A DNA stretch of 8,013 bases from NCBI GenBank assembly GCA_030613705.1, contig JAUWLJ010000080.1:1-8013 (forward strand), read 5' to 3'. The position numbers were made by a program, and so were the translations under genes. This DNA comes from Chloroflexota bacterium. Its GTDB lineage: Bacteria > Chloroflexota > Anaerolineae > Anaerolineales > UBA4823. This document shows, one piece after another, positions 6,007-8,013 of the stretch. Below the pieces are notes generated by a model. The model was not told the DNA's origin and searched no databases. It worked only from the letters and a program-made list of their open reading frames with translations. Each line of letters opens with the position of its first letter. Positions within the stretch are counted from its first letter, which is position 1.

Positions 6007-7341
6007 TTACTCTGAATCACCCTCCTCTGCTGGCAATTCATCTTCTGATCTCTCTGGATTTCGATCTCTGAAGGCAAGCCAGGCTGCGCCAAGACCAATT
6101 GCATTAACCAACACCGCGATCACCCAGCCAAAGTATGGCAGCCAGGCGAGTAAAACGTAGACGAGCAGCCCTAACAGCAACGGCAATATCTTGTACTGGA
6201 GGGAACTCGGAGCCAAGCGTTTGAGGATTATCGATCCCACCAGGAATGCTACGATGACCTTCGTGCCATAAGAGACGAACAGCAATGAAAGCCAGAATGC
6301 CAATCCCAGGCTGGTGAAACCAACCCCCCATACAGCCCAGGCCAGGTCCCAGAAGTTAAGCGCACCCAATCCAATACCGAGCATCAGGATCAGAAACGCG
6401 ACCAGGATCACTACACCGATCAAAGCGACGGATATCACCAACCCCAACAAACCGATGCCAGTGGATTGAAGAGGTCTGGTCTCGATTTTCTCGGCACTGC
6501 GATTTAAGAACGATGAAAACAGCCAGATACCCAGCAAACCAAACACCAGTAAAGTGATAAATTCTTCGACAATCCACTGCAGCCATTCCATCACTTTTTC
6601 CGAATCAACGGATGAATCTGATTGGGCGGCCAGGTCAGGCTGTGTAATGGAGGCAGGTGTCAGGGATGCTTCCACAGAGCTGGCCTCCTCTGGGCTGGTC
6701 AAGGCAATCGAGCCCACCGAGGGCAGGAATCCGGAAAGAAGCACTGGCTGATTCTGGACCCGATAAGGCGTATCAGATGTCTCCAATCCAGTCTGAGGCT
6801 CAAACACCGGTCGACCGATCAGATCCATAAAGAGTTTAAACAATTCCCAAGGACCGATGATGCCAACAGTGTTTCTCCCGATATCGCCAGACAGCTTTGC
6901 CCCCATGCTGACCAACACCAGGTCCCGGTCGATAGTAGATCCTTCCGCGGTTGCCAGGCTGGCCCCGAGGAAGTAAATGTTGCGACTTAATGCGGCCTCC
7001 TCTCCCAAATCGAGTGTCACCGCGGCCACATATACTGTCCCATCGACAGTACCATTGATCACGACGTTCTGTCCAATCACTACCAGACTGCCGGCGACAT
7101 CACCATTGACCTCAACAAGTGAACCCACTGCGAGTGCATCACCATTCACTGTGCCATCAATAGTTACGGTCGTACCTGCCAGGATGGCATCATTATCAAC
7201 CACCTGCCCAGCTGCTACCGAGTCTTCAAAGGTGACCTCGATTCCCTGAGCTCGAGCAGGCGAGACCAGACTAAATACACCCCCCATCAAGACCACGATC
7301 ACAAATAATATACGCGTCAATCGGTTTTGTGGGTAATTCAT
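6007..7341 (-). CDS. Exported membrane protein with bactofilin-like beta-solenoid and C-terminal multi-helix domain
   Basis: 444 residues. A clear signal peptide (residues 1-31) has basic R8/R10, a hydrophobic core and the cleavage site ARA|QG. Residues about 33-160 show short repeating beta-strand units with V/I-x-G-T-V-x-G-D patterns (IDGTVNGDALAVGSLVEVNG and following), as in bactofilin (polymer-forming cytoskeletal, DUF583/CcmA-like) right-handed beta-solenoids. A Ser/Pro-rich linker (about 180-250) joins this to membrane helices at about 254-278, 293-325 (long, possibly two), 329-356, 359-374 and 386-422. The tail (425-444) is acidic. The solenoid is therefore expected outside the membrane, unlike classical cytoplasmic bactofilins. 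AGGGAG lies 8 bases before the ATG. A TATAAT on the same strand (7412-7407) is a possible -10 but has no good -35. Role unknown; an envelope structure or polymer-binding role is inferred. Confidence 0.8.
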   Translation of the reverse strand: MNYPQNRLTRILFVIVVLMGGVFSLVSPARAQGIEVTFEDSVAAGQVVDNDAILAGTTVTIDGTVNGDALAVGSLVEVNGDVAGSLVVIGQNVVINGTVDGTVYVAAVTLDLGEEAALSRNIYFLGASLATAEGSTIDRDLVLVSMGAKLSGDIGRNTVGIIGPWELFKLFMDLIGRPVFEPQTGLETSDTPYRVQNQPVLLSGFLPSVGSIALTSPEEASSVEASLTPASITQPDLAAQSDSSVDSEKVMEWLQWIVEEFITLLVFGLLGIWLFSSFLNRSAEKIETRPLQSTGIGLLGLVISVALIGVVILVAFLILMLGIGLGALNFWDLAWAVWGVGFTSLGLAFWLSLLFVSYGTKVIVAFLVGSIILKRLAPSSLQYKILPLLLGLLVYVLLAWLPYFGWVIAVLVNAIGLGAAWLAFRDRNPERSEDELPAEEGDSE

Positions 7342-7672
7342 TACATTCTCTCCCTTGTTTGAAAAAAATATCCTTTAATACATAATTTAGTCAGTACGAA
7401 TACATTATTATATATCTTATCGGCTGTAGGATCGAGTGTATTTGAGAGATCACATGTTTCAAGGATCGTATCAGGCAGCTAATTCCACCCCTTTCACTAC
7501 TCCTGATTTAAATAAATTGAGCGATTTTTCCGCAGCCTGCAAGCCAAGCCTTTTTTTACCCGTACCACCTAAGCCAGTTTAAGTCAGCAAGCGCACTTCT
7601 TCTCATTCAAGTTAACCGCATACTTCATTTACTTCGTGATCTCGTCGGTTGTAATTCAATCTGGCTCGCCGA

Positions 7673-7701
7673 TTGACGCTGGTGGTATAATGAGGTATAA
7701 G
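7673..7701 (+). promoter_or_regulatory. Sigma-70-like promoter of the GntR-family gene
   Basis: TTGACG (7673-7678) and TATAAG (7696-7701) are spaced by exactly 17 bases, each five of six to consensus. Transcription would start near 7708, about 46 bases before the ATG at 7754. A second possible start element is the extended -10 TGG-TATAAT at 7683-7691, which has no good -35. Both overlap the GGTATA half-sites, which suggests repression by a protein bound there. Confidence 0.55.
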
Positions 7702-7725
7702 GAATGTATACCACTATACGGTATA
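7684..7725 (+). promoter_or_regulatory. Array of GGTATA/TATACC half-sites, probable operator
   Basis: GGTATA (7694-7699), TATACC (7707-7712) and GGTATA (7720-7725) alternate in orientation, each separated by exactly 7 bases (13-bp period). Another GGTATA lies at 7684-7689, and TATACGGTATA (7715-7725) is itself a palindrome with one central base. TGGTATA (7683-7689) and TATACCA (7707-7713) are also exact inverse copies. The array covers the -10 region and the expected transcription start. GntR-family proteins commonly bind inverted repeats at their own promoters, so autoregulation is inferred; the binding protein is not proven. Confidence 0.45.
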
Positions 7726-7753
7726 TTCGACGTTCAAGATCGACTGATCAACG

Positions 7754-8013
7754 ATGGTTATTGCTCAAGAACCAACAAAATCTTACGCCTTCTCGATCCC
7801 TCTCTACATCCAAATCGCGGAGAGGATGATTGCCCAGATCGAATCTGGGGGTTTATCGCCTGGTGAACAATTACCTCCTGAGCGTGATTTGAGCGAAAAA
7901 ATTGGCGTCACCCGCATGACTCTACGCCGGGCTCTGCAGGTACTCGAATCACAGGGATTGATCGTGCGTAAACATGGTATCGGCACCTTTATCGCAGAAC
8001 TTAAAATCGACCG
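7754..8013 (+). CDS. GntR-family transcriptional regulator, N-terminal DNA-binding domain (3' end outside window)
   Basis: 86 codons are visible and the frame continues off the right edge. Residues 16-82 match the GntR winged helix-turn-helix: PLYIQIAERM entry, SGGLSPGEQLPPERDLSE, recognition region GVTRMTLRRAL (51-61), LESQGLIVRK, then the wing GIGTFIA. The RMTLRRAL form and the PLY start are typical of the HutC subgroup, whose C-terminal UTRA domain senses small molecules such as sugars or amino acids; that domain lies outside the window, so the subgroup is an inference. The start is set by an in-frame TGA three codons upstream and by the intact domain. No clear Shine-Dalgarno sequence precedes it. 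A promoter and operator-like repeats lie directly upstream. The controlled genes are probably to the right, and possibly the regulator itself. Confidence 0.88.
   Translation, partial: MVIAQEPTKSYAFSIPLYIQIAERMIAQIESGGLSPGEQLPPERDLSEKIGVTRMTLRRALQVLESQGLIVRKHGIGTFIAELKID

Larger units (their letters stand above)
7342..7753. other. Divergent intergenic region upstream of the solenoid and GntR genes
   Basis: 412 bases. The left part (to about 7440) is AT-rich and holds a possible minus-strand -10 element for the solenoid protein gene. From about 7440 to 7660 I see nothing that can be called: no open frame with a ribosome-binding site, no hairpin with a T-tract, no tRNA. The right end holds the promoter and half-site array of the GntR gene. 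A GTG-started frame from 7636 overlaps the GntR gene and is judged spurious. Confidence 0.55.

Noticed and set aside
7525..7560. T-run after GCAAGCCAAGCC as a terminator
   Set aside because: No matching upstream arm (GGCTTG) is present, so no stable hairpin forms before the T-run.
7636..7866. GTG-started open frame of 76 codons on the plus strand
   Set aside because: It covers the promoter and operator and overlaps the GntR gene out of frame, has no ribosome-binding site and no family pattern.

Overview
The window looks like a piece of a bacterial chromosome of about 50% GC, most likely from Chloroflexota, class Anaerolineae or a relative. This is inferred from protein style: ATQTA-type linkers after a membrane helix, P/T-rich spacers, Ig/TSP3/PD40 cell-surface architectures, and a signal-peptide beta-solenoid protein with a C-terminal membrane domain. 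No rRNA, tRNA, CRISPR array, insertion sequence, phage or plasmid gene is visible.

Layout, left to right. (1) 1-2098, minus: a large envelope protein that runs off the left edge and has no stop in the window. It has two tandem 112-residue Ig-like units plus a third related unit, one membrane helix, six thrombospondin type 3 (TSP3) calcium-type repeats, a Pro/Thr spacer and a TolB/PD40 beta-propeller. (2) 2261-3616, minus: a radical SAM/SPASM enzyme of the anaerobic sulfatase-maturating type with a C-terminal SEC-C zinc motif. (3) 3881-4411, minus: a six-helix HdeD/DUF308-type membrane protein. A strong hairpin terminator lies between it and the radical SAM gene. (4) 4735-5229, plus: a DUF1269-type protein with a glycine-zipper membrane hairpin, divergent from gene 3. 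(5) 5365-5811, plus: a small Cys-based (dual-specificity-like) phosphatase. (6) 6007-7341, minus: a secreted or membrane protein with a bactofilin-like beta-solenoid and a multi-helix C-terminal membrane domain. It converges on gene 5 at a shared bidirectional terminator. (7) 7754 to the right edge, plus: the N-terminal DNA-binding domain of a GntR-family regulator, probably HutC type. A good sigma-70-like promoter overlaps a regular array of GGTATA/TATACC half-sites just upstream.

The genes do not form one pathway. Almost every gene has its own ribosome-binding site, and most have a candidate promoter or terminator, so they look like single-gene units. The shared theme is the cell envelope and stress: two small membrane proteins of stress-associated families, two exported or anchored surface proteins, and a protein-modifying radical SAM enzyme. 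I did not find a clear multi-gene novel system. The points most worth following up are the half-site array at the GntR gene, the large surface protein that lacks a signal peptide, the SEC-C-tagged maturase with no sulfatase in view, and an orphan plus-strand terminator that may end a small RNA.
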